From Aptenodytes patagonicus (Eukaryota > Chordata > Aves > Sphenisciformes > Spheniscidae), in assembly GCF_965638725.1 (NCBI RefSeq), contig NC_134982.1:42903682-42967681 (forward strand): DNA of 64,000 bases. Direction: 5' to 3'. Positions 26,601-39,825 of this stretch are shown here, one piece after another. The translations under genes and the position numbers were made by a program. The notes under the pieces were generated by a model that worked only from the letters and a program-made list of their open reading frames with translations, did not search any database and had not been told where the DNA came from. The stretch's first letter is position 1. Each line of letters opens with the position of its first letter.

Positions 26601-28438
26601 AGGGTATCCAAGAAATGAGGTAACCCTCTGCTGCTTTTTGCACTAGCAGCAGAAAAATACCCGACAGCAAAAGAACAGTGGTATTGTGATCCTTGCAGAT
26701 GTCCTTTGTTTACAGGTCCTGTGTCTGAGCCTAGGGAAGAAGAATCCAAGATTAAATTGTAAAACTGTGTAATTTAAATGATGCTGTTAAAAGATAAGTT
26801 GCCCTGACACAAATTTTCTCTGTAAAATCCTAGAGCTAATCCCATATGTTCATAGAAATGCGATCGTAGTGTACAGCAGAACTTGAAGAAAATTTATCCC
26901 CTGGACCCATTCAAGACCTTCAAGACCAGCTCTCTTGCTGACGAACCCTTAACTAGTAAAAGGCCTAACTGCATTTTTTTTGGCCAAGAGTCCCACTGCT
27001 GGGGTGAAGCTTTTCTGGGAACTGAAGGGGAGTTCCTTGGTAAGGAATGTGGTGTACACCTAGGAGCTGTCTGAGAGTGGAAAATGCTATAAAGCAGTGG
27101 ACATTAAGTAGTTTATGGAGTTAAAAGAAAAATATAGGGAATTGATGTTAGAATCTGAAATGCCTTTCTGAGTATTACTTACACTGTACTTGTAAAGAGT
27201 GAAGTAAAGGAGCTTCTGCCCCAGCACAGCTTCTGATGAATGAACCTTAATGCAGCCGGTGACATCAATACTTTACAACATTCAAGGCTAGCAAAACCTG
27301 TTAATTCTGTATGAAAGTCCTTACGATCTGTATTAAGCAACTCTTTACAACTTCCTGTATTTCTTTATTAGAATAGTCAGTGTAGACATGAAACAAATAA
27401 CAGTAACAATCTTTATAAAGTAATGTTTTTCTATTAAAAAAACGTGAGTAAGCCTCAATGAACAACCTTTGCAGAAGTTACCGGGTTTGCCACCCTGAAG
27501 ATAAACGGCCAGTCTTAACTGCTTGTCCAAGAATAGATTTGACTGAGATTCCTAATCAAAATCTGTTTTAATTACTTTTACATACCTGAAAGAAGAATTT
27601 AGCAAACTGATTCTACATCTTCAACAGACAACTACTCACAGCTGCTCCAGATAAATAACAAGAACATTATCCTGCAGTTACAAATAAAAACACACAGATT
27701 ATAAATGTTTCAGGTATTTTCTCTAAATTGGAGGTCACTGCAAAAAGATGTTAAGATAATAAATCTACCGTATAAACATATTCTCCTGGCACTCAGCAGG
27801 GGCTCGCTTGGGATCATTTATCTCCAGTTCATTATCTTGTCTGCATTATTCAGCAGCCTGGTTCATGCTCAATGGGCTTCAAACAACTTTTAACAGCTGA
27901 AGTCTTCTTCAGTTCTGACTTGCTCTCTCACTTTGTAATAAAAAGTTGAAAGTTGCTTAAATTGCTATGGTGAATTAATGCCATTAATGCCATAGTTTAG
28001 TGTTCCTTACTTATACGGTACTGTGAATGTTCGACTTGGAATTAGCTAATATACATGGCAAGATTCCCTTGAAGCATCGTTACATTCATTTTCATATATG
28101 AATAACAGTTGTTAATTCAAAAGGCAGATGATGCACCCTCGAGGTATGTATATATATACACACACACACTTGTGAAATTATTATTATTGTCTTAAAATTA
28201 TAAAATGTATAATATTTTATTTTATACAGAATTGTTTTATGTACAAAGATGAAAAAATATCAACATGTTGAAATAAAACTCTGAACAAGTAAAGTTTTAT
28301 TTGCATGTATTTATAATTTATTGATATGTAAGAGTACTTAAAAATCCACAGAACTATGTCTCAGATCATGTATTCCTGAAACACGACCAGGACACATTTG
28401 AATCTAAGGTTGTCAAAGGTATCTGTAATACTGCATAT
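26600..28438. other. Intergenic, no gene seen
   Basis: AT-rich sequence without recognisable gene or dispersed repeat. It holds a (TA)n(CA)n microsatellite at 28145-28169 and a small tandem TTAATGCCA pair near 27975-27993. Confidence 0.6.
28145..28169 (+). repeat. (TA)n(CA)n microsatellite
   Basis: Alternating TA units pass into about six CA units, a typical compound dinucleotide repeat. Confidence 0.9.
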
Positions 28439-30107
28439 TGTGTTGGCATGGCAAGGTTCTGGTAGCAGGGGGGCTGCAGGGGTGGCTTCTGTGAGAAGAT
28501 GCCAGAAGCTTCCCCCATGTCCAACGCAGCCAGTGCCAGCGGGTTCCAAGACGGAGCCGTCGCTGGCCAAAGCTCGGCCATTCAGCGACGGTGGTAGCAT
28601 CTCTGTGAGAACATATTTAAGAAGGGGAAAAAAACTGCTGCGCAACAGCAGCCAAAAGAGAGGAGTGAGAATATGTGAGAGAAACAACTCTGCAGACACC
28701 AAGGTCAGTGAAGAAGGAGGGGGACGAGGTGCTCCAGGCACCAGAGCAGAGACTCCCCTGCAGCCTGTGGTGAAGACCACGGTGAGGCAGGCTGTCCCCC
28801 TGCAGCCCATGGAGGTCCATGGTGGAGCAGATATCCACCTGCAGCCCGCGGAGGACCCCACGCCAGAGCAGGAGGCTGTGACCGTGTGGAGCTGGAGCAG
28901 GCTCCTGGAGAGAGGAGCCCACGCTGGAGCAGGTTTGCTGGCAGGACTTGTGAGCCCATGGGGGACCCATGCTGGAGCAGTCTGTTCCTGAAGGACTGTA
29001 CTCCATGGAACGGACTCATGCTGGAGCAGTTTGTGAAGAACTGCAGCCTGTGGGAAGGACCCACTGTACTGGGTCTGGCTGAGATGGAGTTAATTTTCCC
29101 CATAGCAGCCCTCATAGTGCTGTGCTTTGTATTGGTAGCTGGAAAGGTGTTGATAACACACCAGTGTTTTGGCTACTGCTGAGCAGTGCTCGCACAGCAT
29201 CAAGGCTGTCTCTCCAACAGTCTCCCACTCACCAGTAGGCTGGGGGCAAGATCTTGGGAGGGGATGCAGCCAGGACAGCTGACCCAAACTGACCAAAGGG
29301 ATATTCCATACCGTATGAAGTTTGCTCAGCAATAAAAGCTAAGAGAAAAGAGGAGGAGGAGGGACATTCAGTATTATGACGTTTGTCTTCCAGAGCAACT
29401 GCTATGTATACTGAAGCCCTACTTCCCAAGAAGTGGCTGGACATTGCCTGCTGATGGGAAGCAGAGAATAAATCTTTTGTTTTCCTTTGCTGCCACATGC
29501 AGCCTTTGCTTTTGCTTTATTAAACTGCCTTTATCTTGATCCATGAGGTTTTTTCCATCTTATTTTCTTCCCCCCCATCCTGCTGAGGAGGGGAGTGATA
29601 AGAGTGGCTTGGTGGGCACCTGGCGTCCAGCCAGGGCCAACCCACCACACCCACATTGGAGAAGTTCGTGGAGGATTGCCTCCCGTGGGTGGGACCCCAT
29701 GCTGGAGCAGGGGAAGAGAGTGAGGAGGAAGGAGCAGCAGAGGCAACATGTGATGAACTGACCACAACCGCCATTACCTGTCCCCCTGTGCCACTCAGGG
29801 GGAGGAGGTAGAGAATTCGGGAGTGAAGTTGAGCCCAGGAAGAAGGTAGGGGTGGGGGGAAGGTCTTTTAAGATTTGGTTTTATTTCTCATTACCCTACT
29901 CTGACTTTTGATTGCTAATACATTAAATTAATTTCCCCAAGTCAAGTCTGTTTTGTCTGTGACAGTAATTGGCGAGTGGTCCTTCCCTGTCCTTACCTTG
30001 ACCCACAAGCCTTTAGTCGTATTTTTCTCCCCCAGTCCAGCTGAGGAGGGGAAGTGATAGAGCGGCTTGGCGGGCACTTGGCGTCCAGCCAAGGTCAACC
30101 CACCACA
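28439..30107 (+). mobile_element. Long solo LTR of an endogenous retrovirus, interrupted by a second LTR
   Basis: An LTR of a type I recognise from bird genomes. It begins TGTGTTGGCATGGCAAGG at 28439 and ends CCAACCCACCACA-like at 30107. Within it a younger LTR (29065-29649) has inserted. Removing the insert and one copy of its duplicated target leaves about 1.08 kb of LTR. It is rich in diverged repeats built on GGAGCAG and CTGCAGCCC (about 28735-29060 and again near 29700), a minisatellite-like structure. No gag, pol or env coding sequence is present, so this is a solo LTR rather than a provirus. A clean target duplication is not seen. The flanks CATAT and CATAC would match with one difference only if the boundary is moved two bases inward. 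Confidence 0.8.
29065..29649 (+). mobile_element. Nested solo LTR with perfect 5-bp target-site duplication
   Basis: A 585-bp LTR with TGTACTGGG start and CCACCACA end, flanked by CCCAC at 29060-29064 and again at 29650-29654. Joining the flanks across the duplication restores the continuous sequence of the older LTR, so the insertion boundaries are certain. Inside are the usual LTR parts: a TATA-like AATAAAAGC at about 29330, a poly(A) signal AATAAA near 29468 and a T-rich region. It shares its order of motifs with the solo LTR at 43074-43668 (opposite strand), and its last 110 bases resemble the end of the host LTR. A 5-bp duplication is usual for ERVL-type and some other retroviral integrases; class is not settled. 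Confidence 0.88.
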
Positions 30108-33100
30108 TACGGGTTTTCTCATTCCTGCAGTTCCAAAAAAGCTTCTTGACAATTGGGGCTCATATTGTCAATTTCAGCATTAATTTATGTAACGGTTATG
30201 ACTGCTAAATGAACTCTTACCATGGGAAGGAAGGTAGGGGATTGTCATTATTTTCGGGCTAGAAGACACAGGTACATATTTTGAATTTATGAAAAAAAAT
30301 CTTCCTTTTTGTCCTAGGAAAAATGGATTTAAGTAAATCTGAATTCCAAATAAATTAATTTGGAAGGCATTTCTTAACATGAAATTCCAGAATTTCCAGA
30401 GGTTTTTTTACTGGAGATGCAACAAATACATTCTTGCATTTGAAAGAGCTAGAATTCAGACAGAGGAAATTCATACTTAATTATTTCCAAAGTTATTCCA
30501 TGCATTTAGCAGTGTAAAGTTATGCCAGGGGAAAAAAAAAGAAAAGTACAAATTCAAGTTTCTTTTTAATCTGTGTATTTGTCACGGATCTTAAGACAGG
30601 CAAGAATTGTATCAGACAACGAACATGTCTCTCCACACTGTCATGTCTGGTTCTCCTACCTATTGCCAGAACAAGCTGTAATTTGACTCTTGGTGATACG
30701 ATTTGACAGGTACATAAAAGCAGTAGAGACTACATAAACTCTAGAGGCTAAATAGCTGTATTTAAACGTATGTCACATGGAAGACCGTATACCAATGTAA
30801 AATAATATTCTTTTTTTCCTCTCTCAGATTAGATTATACAGTAACACAAAAGCTGAAACTTTGGAAAACTGAGGGGGTAATAAATATCCTTATATATCCT
30901 TGTTAAATTTATTACATGCGTTTCATTGCATACTAATTTGTAAGGTTTCACCACTGGGGAAGAATACATTCTGCAGTCTAAAGCCCATGCCAGTGAATGT
31001 ATTTCAGCACCAATTGGTGCAAAGTTGGTTAACTAGAGGTTGTAACTGAATATAGAACAAAAAAAAGTTCTTTTGTAAGCAAAGTGATTGCAGGAACTGC
31101 CAAGAATGCATGCAAACACAGAACCGGGAGGAAAAATAACTACACAGAAGAGGTAATAAAGGTAGCTGAGGGACCTAGCAAATGCCAATTATTTCATCCT
31201 ATCCATTTTTTACAATTAAACAACGACCACACCTCTAATAACAAGTACTGGGGTAACAGTCCTGATAAGTCTGAAAAATAAAAGTCTTGTGAAATAGAAG
31301 GATTTTGCAAAGAATCAGGTCCTCACCTTTTTAACTAAGAGTTTCCCATTAGCATAACTTCTCTCGTGGTGTCATTCAGTAGTTTGACCACATCATGATC
31401 CTCCTATGAAATTAATAGTTGAACCTTCCACTTCTGTTTCCTTTCTAAAAATACATGCAAATGAACAAAATAAAATAGTCAAAAGAATTCTGCTTTGAAA
31501 AGCAAGAAGAGTCATAACATTGTTTTTAACTCTGTCTCACATCTATCTGAAGATCAGTTACTGCAATTTGTAAGCTGTGCACTGGTATTATATCCACCTC
31601 CCCGGAAGGAGACACCCACACTGAAACTGCAGATAAATGAATAGACTTACAGAGGAGAACTCCACTCATGCTTTTCAACCCTTGAATATTTAATAGCATA
31701 CCAAGAGGAAACAGCCCCAATGAGGTAAATGAAGAAGGATACTTGAAGAAGAGACAAGGAGAGTGGAGGAAAAAGGCAGAAATATTGCAGATCTTGGGCA
31801 GCCTGTAGCTGAGGAAAGAAGTCCCTGTGCGCAGACATGACTTTTGGTACAGTAAGTGTAATTGTCTGCTGGCTTACAACAGAGCTTTGTTGAGACGTGG
31901 GCAACAGAAATGTATTTAAAATGAAAAATGTATGTTATTAAAGAGCTGACAAAAATAAGGCCAGGCTTTAAAACACATTTGGTCTGCAAACCTGAGATTT
32001 CCTCTTGCACTTAGCATGCTGGGAAAAAAGCAAAAGCTAAAAAATGTGAGTGTATATATAACAGTACTGTTTCTTAAAGTCTACCTACTTGCTGAGATAA
32101 ATTTGGTATCAAGAAAACACAGAAGAGTTTTAATATTGGCCAAGGGGCTCTCTAAGTTTTTGGCGCTTCTTTAGGCTATGTGAAGACACAAATCTTTTAT
32201 AGTCTTTTCTAACAGTGCTGCTAGAGATGATAAATTTATTTCAATGTGACTGACATACATTCAATGGAATATCAACATCTTAAAACATTTTTAAAAATTA
32301 TTCTCAAAAGTATAGTTTTCTCAGGTTGTGGTAAAACCAGTATACTGTGTAGACGTCTTTGAATAACAGAACAATTCAGAGCTGTGGTGCATTGGTTTAT
32401 ATCATTATGCCCCTACCAATTAAGGAATCCATCAAGAAATTGTGATGTTACAACAGTGAACCACTCTCGAGAGGCTTTACATTCCACTGTGTACTAAGAA
32501 ATTAATTTGAATGGGATTAGGAAAGACTATGTAAGACAGTACTAATGGTAATGATAGGTAAGGTAAACCAAAAATAGAAGTAAGAGACAAAAACTATGAA
32601 ACATTACTAGACATGAGAATTCATCACTCTTCTATTCAAGAAACCAATCCAGATGTTCTCATGCTTCACTGAGTTGCATTTATTATGTGATTTTTTTTCT
32701 GTTAGAGGCAATATGCCTTCAAAATCATGGTCTAATTTTCATTTTTTCATTTATATAATTTTGCAGAGTTGCTCATCCTCAGAAACAAATACCACAGCAC
32801 TAGTGTAGCTGTGCCAGCAGTTCAATAATACACGTTCTTCTGTCAAAGGTTGGTAAAGAGGGAGACCATATCAGCTGTAGAGACAAATGCAATCACACAC
32901 AGAGTTACCAGCTTTATGAACTGAGGAGTCTTGACACTACTCGACATTCATTCTCAACTACTAATCTCTGGTTTCTCCCGTTGATTGAACAGCACTACAA
33001 AATATCTCAAGTAAATGAGTGGATTTTGTGAACCCATCATGGTGTAAGTAGCATGCTTCACTCTTCAAAGACGCTGAGTTAGCCAACAAAGCACTAAATG

Positions 33101-34340
33101 ACAATATATATTTGACAGTAGCCACAGACTTTTGAAAATACACCTTTCCACTCCTTCAGATGTTTAGTTTTGAAGAAAGCACTCACTGTTTTGCTGCAAT
33201 ACTGAAGAATGTTGTAATTAATTTTGAAAAAAGGACACTTAACTTACAGCTATCTGCAGTAGCAGATGACTAAAAGTGTTAATTGTCCTCTTTCACATTT
33301 CTTCCAGTTATGACTCCAGGTAGACTTGTTTGGAGGGTAAGTTACAGTGTGTATAAAATGTTGTGGAAGAACAACATATTCTTAGACCTGCATATTTATT
33401 TGGGGTAACGGGTTTATTTTAGAATCATTGTTATATCCTATTTATATTAGCCAACTAATGGAGTTTGTAGTGGAATTCACCAATCATTTGATGAACCAGA
33501 GAATCAGTTGCTTAAACCAATCAACTGATCTAGCAGAAAAAATTATGTTATTACTTCTTGTCTAAATTCTGATTTCTACCTAACTTGTCTCTAAACCAGA
33601 AAGGTGATTAGAACCTTGCAGGATCTATTAAAAAGGCTGTGGGACTTCCTGAACTAAATTTAATTTTGGAAATAAAACATGCCCAGTTTTCAGTAGTATT
33701 CAATGACCAGTAGACAGGTATAACAATTCATTTTCTTTGCTGTTCAATCTTGTAGTATTGGTGGGCGATACTTTCATTTAAGACACTTGGACATTCGCAC
33801 TTTTCAAAGCACTAATTCCGTATTCTGTTCTTCTACTAGCTGGATGGCATTCAGATCCCTGAACAATATTCTTATGAATATTCCCCCGACCAGTGCAACA
33901 CAGAATCTTTCTTACACAAAACAATCCAACAAATCTGGTCTTTTTTCTTTTGATTCCCAGAAATTTATTATGGCCACTTACTTCACCATGGAGTTCACAA
34001 GTTTTGTCTGTTTTTTTTCACTACTCTTCCCATTGGACAGAGGAAAAAAGAATAAAAAGCTTCACAGCTGTTCTATTTAGAAGGTAGTGAAGCTGGTTCC
34101 TGAACATGCTGTTGCAACACACAAAAAAAATATTGTTATCAGTTCAACTGTTGTATTTTTCTTTCATTTCCTTCCCTCACTGTATGACCGTTGGACTATC
34201 AGCAGCTGCAGATAAGCAAATCAAGTGTTACAATTTAATAGGAAAAGAATACCAGACAACATCATTATACCACTGAATAAACATCAATATACCACCGTAT
34301 AAAACTCACAGCTCACCTGCATCTTGAACAGATAAAATGA
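30108..34340. other. Intergenic, no gene seen
   Basis: AT-rich intergenic DNA. No recognisable exon, RNA gene or mobile element was found. Open frames are at most about 106 codons and unlike known proteins. Confidence 0.6.
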
Positions 34341-34500
34341 AAAAAAACAAAATCAAGACAATGAGGATAATCAAAGTTATGGGATGGTTTGTCTGAAGAG
34401 AAACTAAATAAATTAAGATCCTTCAGGCTTATAAAGGCCCAGACGAAGAAAAATATGCAGAAGGCTTTTAAAATCATGAGTGACTTCCAGGTCACTTTTG
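34340..34500 (+). mobile_element. Old CR1 LINE fragment
   Basis: ATAATCAAAGTTATGGGATGG, GAGAAACTAAATAAATTAAG and TTTTAAAATCATGAGTG occur in the order of the C-terminal ORF2 region of an old CR1 subfamily ('ATCAAAGGTATGGAACGG ... GAGAGATTAAAAAG ... CTATAAAATCATGA'). The copy is diverged and short. It is likely of the same age class as the copy at 9330-9990. Confidence 0.6.
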
Positions 34501-35958
34501 ATGATACTTAAACCTTACATCAAAATAGTTACACTACAATTCTTTAAATTCAAACTCTTTGAAGGATGGTGATATCACAAAACTATTATTTAATGATGTG
34601 TGAGGTTCATTATATTTCTCCCAGCTCCTCTCTGGTTCACTGTAATTTATATTACGTAGGGAGCACTTTTTCTCTCTTTAACTTCAGCAAGATCTGTTGA
34701 GCTATCTACTCAAAGCTAGCTTTAGTGTGTGGCCCAGTATGTGATTTCCAGAAAGGATTTTAAATTATTCCAATTAGTTGCTGCAGGCAAGTGTGCTATT
34801 CTAATAAAAATATGCAGAGAGTATAGTGGGCATTTACTCCCACCTTTCCACAAATTGACATTATATGCAATACTCAAATTAAAATCCGGAAACTAAGCAT
34901 TGAACCTCCTGCACCTCTACTTGCTGGGTCACTGCTCAAGTCCCAGGCTGGGTTGTCATCCACCCTACAGAACCACAAATGGGCTGGTACACTGAGGAGA
35001 ATTAGACCTCAGTTTTAGGTGTTCCCACCAACCTCCATGGAAGAACTACCCTAATTCTGAACTACCCTGGAATCAACATATAAGGTATCTTCTGTCCCCA
35101 TTAATACTTTCAACTGTTGATATGCCTATTCAGAAATATCATCTATCTTCCAAACACATGCTGCAGAAAGCTTCAGAGATGGCAGTACACACAAAAAACC
35201 ATCCTTATACATGTGGTTTTGTATTATCAGGGAACGTATTAGACAGATCATTGCATTATTTGTTTGGCATATGGACACTGACAGCCCCTCACAGTATTGG
35301 TCTTTTCAAATGCATAAATCTGTTTGAAATGGATTAGCCCTCTTACTTCCCTGTGCAAGAATAATGGTACTGATGCAAATGTAAATCAGCTCTTTTCTGT
35401 TACCCATCACATTCAAAGCAAAAGCTTGCATTACAAAGGATATCGATTTGCTCTGAAGGTGTGAAGTGGTTTAGTGGTACAAAATTCTAGTCAACACTTC
35501 CTGCCATCTTCTGGTTTTACAAAAATCCACAAATGTATTTCAAAAATACTTCTCTTCAAACCAAAATACTCCTTTGGGACAGACACAAAATGAAATACCA
35601 CACTTACTTAAAAAAAATCTACTGTCCAGTTTCATAACAATGTTCATATCTCACAGGTGCAAGTCTACAAAAAGCATACATGAAGTATTGAGTTTTGACA
35701 ACATAAAAAAAGGAATTAGGGCAAAATATTCATAATGCAATTAAGTTTTATAGACACTAAAAATGAGAGATTTTTATTACTGGTAAGTTATCAGTGACAG
35801 ACATAATGTTTTACAGTATAGTGTCCAATATGATACATATGTATATTCTTACTGATGCATTATGTGCTGTATTTTTATGCTGTAGAGAAATTCTACGTTT
35901 ATATAAAAACCAGATGCTTCAACAGAAGAAAACAGAAGAATAAAATATGTTTTGGGCT
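34500..35958. other. Intergenic, no gene seen
   Basis: AT-rich sequence between two CR1 pieces. Nothing recognisable. Confidence 0.6.
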
Positions 35959-36381
35959 TAAGTCCTTTTGAGCACAAGTCCTGTGAGGAGCAGCTGAGGG
36001 AACTGGGGTTGTTTAGCCTGGAGAAGAGGAGGCTGAGGGGAGACCTCATTGCTCTCTACAACTACCTGAAAGGAGGTTGTAGCGAGGTGGGTGTTGGTCT
36101 CTTCTCCCAAGTAACGAGCGGTAGGACGAGAGGAAATGGCCTCAAGTTGCGCCAGGGGAGGTTTAGATTGGATATTAGGAAAAAATTCTTCACTGAAAGG
36201 GTTGTCAAGCATTGGAACAGGCTGCCCAGGGAAGTGGTTGAGTCACCATCCCTTGGGGGTATTTAGAAGACGTGTAGATGTGGTGCTTAGGGACATGGTT
36301 TAGTGGTGGACTTGGCAGTGCTGGGTTAACGGTTGGACTTGATGATCTCAAAGGTCTTTTCCAACCTAAAGGATTCTATGA
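35959..36381 (+). mobile_element. CR1 LINE 3' end, plus strand
   Basis: A 5'-truncated CR1 of about 420 bp with its end at the classic GGATTCTATGA (36371-36381). The frame at 35952-36266 encodes the C-terminus of CR1 ORF2, with [26 protein letters not shown] and [16 protein letters not shown]. The 3' UTR motif GATCTCAAAGGTCTTTTCC precedes the terminal octamer. It is less decayed than the copies at 9.3 and 34.3 kb, so it is younger. Only the end of the ORF is kept, without a catalytic domain. Confidence 0.95.
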
Positions 36382-39300
36382 CACATTACTCTTTTGGACA
36401 CTGAAAGTCAACTTTAATGCAGTACTAGGAGAAGCAGGAGGGGAGATCAGGAGAATTCTAGAGCAACTTCTGAGGCACAAATCAACAAGAATTCAGTAGT
36501 GGTATGAAATGGGACACAAGGCCCTAAATTCTGAGGTTCAAAACACCAAAAGACATGTGAGTACAAAACAAGGGCCTGCAAGCTAGCTCCAAACAAGCTA
36601 GTTCTGGAATTGGACTAAGACCTTCATTTCTAGGAAAAGAGGTTAATTAGCCTAGAAATACAACCAAGCTAATGCGTTGGTAATCCAAAATGCATGCATG
36701 CTGCCATACCGCAATTTATGAACTTACGAATTTTCTTTAGCATGGCGATCACTTCAGACCTGCCCTGTTCAGTTTGAAAATGTCGTTTCGAATAAATCAT
36801 TTGGCTTGGTGGTCAGAGACCATTAAGCAACCTCCTGTGCATAAATCTACTAAATGCCACTGAAATTCACAAAATTACTGTTATTCAGCTGTCTAAGCCT
36901 TTTAAACTGATTTCCCTGCTGTGATGTAAGAAACTGCCTAAAGTAGAAGTGGTTTAGATGCATTTCACTGGCAAGGCTCTGAAGCATGGGAGACAGCTTG
37001 CCTTGCTTGCTACCTAGAGCAAGCTGCCTACCTTTGGCCAACCTACTTAAATGGTAAAACCTCAACGTGCATTTAAAGCATCCCCTCCTTAATGCTATGC
37101 TTCCCCAAATAATGTATGGCCAGCTTGTGGCCATGTCTTGAGAAGGAGGATTTCAACAGTCATCAAGGCACGTAGATTAAGACTTACAAACTTGAGCTGA
37201 GCAACTTCAGGTACCTAAGACAAGCTAAACTTTAGGCATTTTTTTAGACTTTTTCTTCCAACAACAGAGGATTGCCCAGGGGAAGTAAAACTGAGAAGAG
37301 AGACAATTTCACAAGCAGATGACCATTATTTGAGTTCTGGTCCTCATAACACACATTTTTTCCTCACTGAAAAAATTCCTTGGGTTCAAGGTTCTGTAGC
37401 TAAATAAGCTCAATTCAGTACAAGGAAAAATAAGCGAAGAAATTGCTAGACAGAATTCTACATCATAGTATCAGGGAGAAACCAAGAAGCAGCCTAGAAA
37501 TGTCTTTTATGAATCATTAGCCTGTTCTTTGAACAGCTTGAACAGATCTCTTTGAAAACTTAAAACAGAGAATAAATGGATAATAGGGTTTTCCACTATT
37601 CAGACAGTCTGAAAGTTCTTGATAAATTCTCTTACAAGAGAATACTTCGGTCCTTAGTTGACCATGAGATGAAATATTGTTACAATATTAGAAAAGAGGG
37701 TAAGAGATGTAAAATAGTAAAAATAATCATTGTTCAATACATGAAAAGTTTAAAGAAGGGGTGATTCAAAGATGTACTCTGGTGTTGATGAATCTACTGT
37801 TACTACTGACCAAATAAATGAAACAGTACACATATTGGTCAAAAAATCATGTGCTACAGTCAGGACTACACAGTATTACAACGAATTTAAAAATTACCTA
37901 AACAAACAGGGTCACCAACTTTTTATTCATCATTTCATAAGAAAAAAAAATTCATCATTCTGAGTTTTCACTTTGATACCTAAAATTTTTAATGGCACAA
38001 ATCAAGAGGAAAAATCATGCTAACAATGCTTAATGACTTAGTATAATGATACAGAAAATTCACTGTAAATAAAGTAAAGGACAACCTTAAACTGGCTAAC
38101 ACCGATTTAGGCATTGCTTTGCAGGGGGCAAGTGCTTTCAGCTACAGTATCAAGCAGCAAGGCACAAAGTTCAAACAATATGAACATGCAAAATTTATGC
38201 TTTGAAGGTGGGTGGCTATCTGCTTTTCCATGTTTCTTCACTGCATTTCCCACACGGCCCTTCTATCTCTCATCAGTGATAACTTCAGGCCTCCTAAACA
38301 GTTACCAGTCACATGTTATCAGCTGCTTTTGCAGTTTGCACTCTACGTTCAGTGCTTTTCTCATATAATGATAAAAATAACCACGGACTTCAATTAGACT
38401 ACCTGGGCTAGGTGTTTTAAAATTAACTGAGCTCTAGTGTCATGTGGGTTTTCACTACAGCGGTCCAACACTCCTCTAACTGGAAAACAACTGCCCATAC
38501 ACCCTCTTCCTATGAAAAAGCTCATACAGGGGAACTACTGGATTCAGATTTGCCATTTGAGCCATGGAGTCCAAGTATCTTCATTTACAACTGCAGAGTG
38601 CGTAATAGTGCAGAAGTGAGAGATAGCAATGATGGCTCCAGTCCCTCTGGACTGAGCACAGACCGGCAAGTTGACACCCCATCACAGCAGGGGTAGTCAC
38701 AGTCTACATCCAAATGGTCCCTTAAGGGACTGTTTTGCCAGGGCCTGTCTACAGGGCCTCTCCACAGATTACAATATCAATGTTTTTTTAAAAGGGGAAA
38801 CAAATGTGGCATTAATCTCTAGGACTTCTAGGAATGATTTTTAGCATCTGCATTGGCTTTCTTACCCAGTGGGCAGAGATAAAACCTGCAAGAATGTCTC
38901 TGGCAACAAGCTCTATCTTCCCTTCTTGGCCTTTTACTTATAGTACCTAAGGATATTAACAATAAGGGAAGATCACATGGTCTTGCTATACCTGCTGCCA
39001 TATAGCACTCATCCACTAGCTACTAGATGGCTGCTGCACTGCCAAGCATGTTTTCCAAAGGCCAATTCCACCCAAAATGCAACTATCTTTGTGTTGTGAG
39101 AATTCACATTTGCCCTGTGCCCTTGATTTAAAAAGGCACATAAAATAACTTAAAATTATTCATGTTAATTGTCATTATTTGTTGAATATAAAATACCAGA
39201 AAATGCATGAGCTCATCAATCCAATACTATGCTGAGAAATCTGCATATACCCACCAGATGGTGCTGTCTCCGTCATTTAACAAAGACGGCTCTCCAACTG

Positions 39301-39454
39301 TAACTCTGTGTCCTTAACGTTACTAGCTAAATTGCTCATTCACTCTGATTCCTGAAATCTTGTGACAAAAACACCAAGTGCCAAGTTCATTATTCAGAGG
39401 TTCCATTATAGTTAAGGCTTCCCACCAGCACTTGAGCTTTGCCACTCTTCCCCT

Positions 39455-39469
39455 CCCCCCCCCCCCCCC
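39455..39469 (+). repeat. C15 homopolymer
   Basis: Fifteen consecutive C, preceded by TCCCCT-like sequence and followed by AATAG. Confidence 0.9.
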
Positions 39470-39796
39470 AATAGTCCTGCCTTTTAAGGTCTTTTTGTTT
39501 GTTTTAATACATTCCTATCAGCTGACCCATGACACAGGAGAATTTTAAAAATACAGATACTGCAAAACAGTCCCAGTAATGCACACTTCATGAGAAGGAC
39601 TAATATTTCTGGTTTGGCCAACTGAAACAGATGAAAAAATATTTAGCCACACACTGACCTTCAGATCTGACACCACATACTTGCCTTCTCTCGTCTCTCT
39701 TCCTACTCTTTCCCACACCAAAAAAAGCTCTACAGACATGCATTTAGCAGACTAAACAGTCTTACAGGTTAAATCTAGCATACAAACTACCATTTG

Positions 39797-39825
39797 ACTA
39801 CTACTACTACTACTACTACTACTAC
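39797..39825 (+). repeat. (ACT)n microsatellite
   Basis: About nine and a half perfect ACT units, likely polymorphic in length. Confidence 0.93.

Noticed and set aside
28398-29182. Several overlapping frames of 80-197 codons on both strands
   Set aside because: They fall within LTR sequence full of GGAGCAG/CTGCAG units, which open frames on both strands. They do not encode retroviral gag, pol or env.
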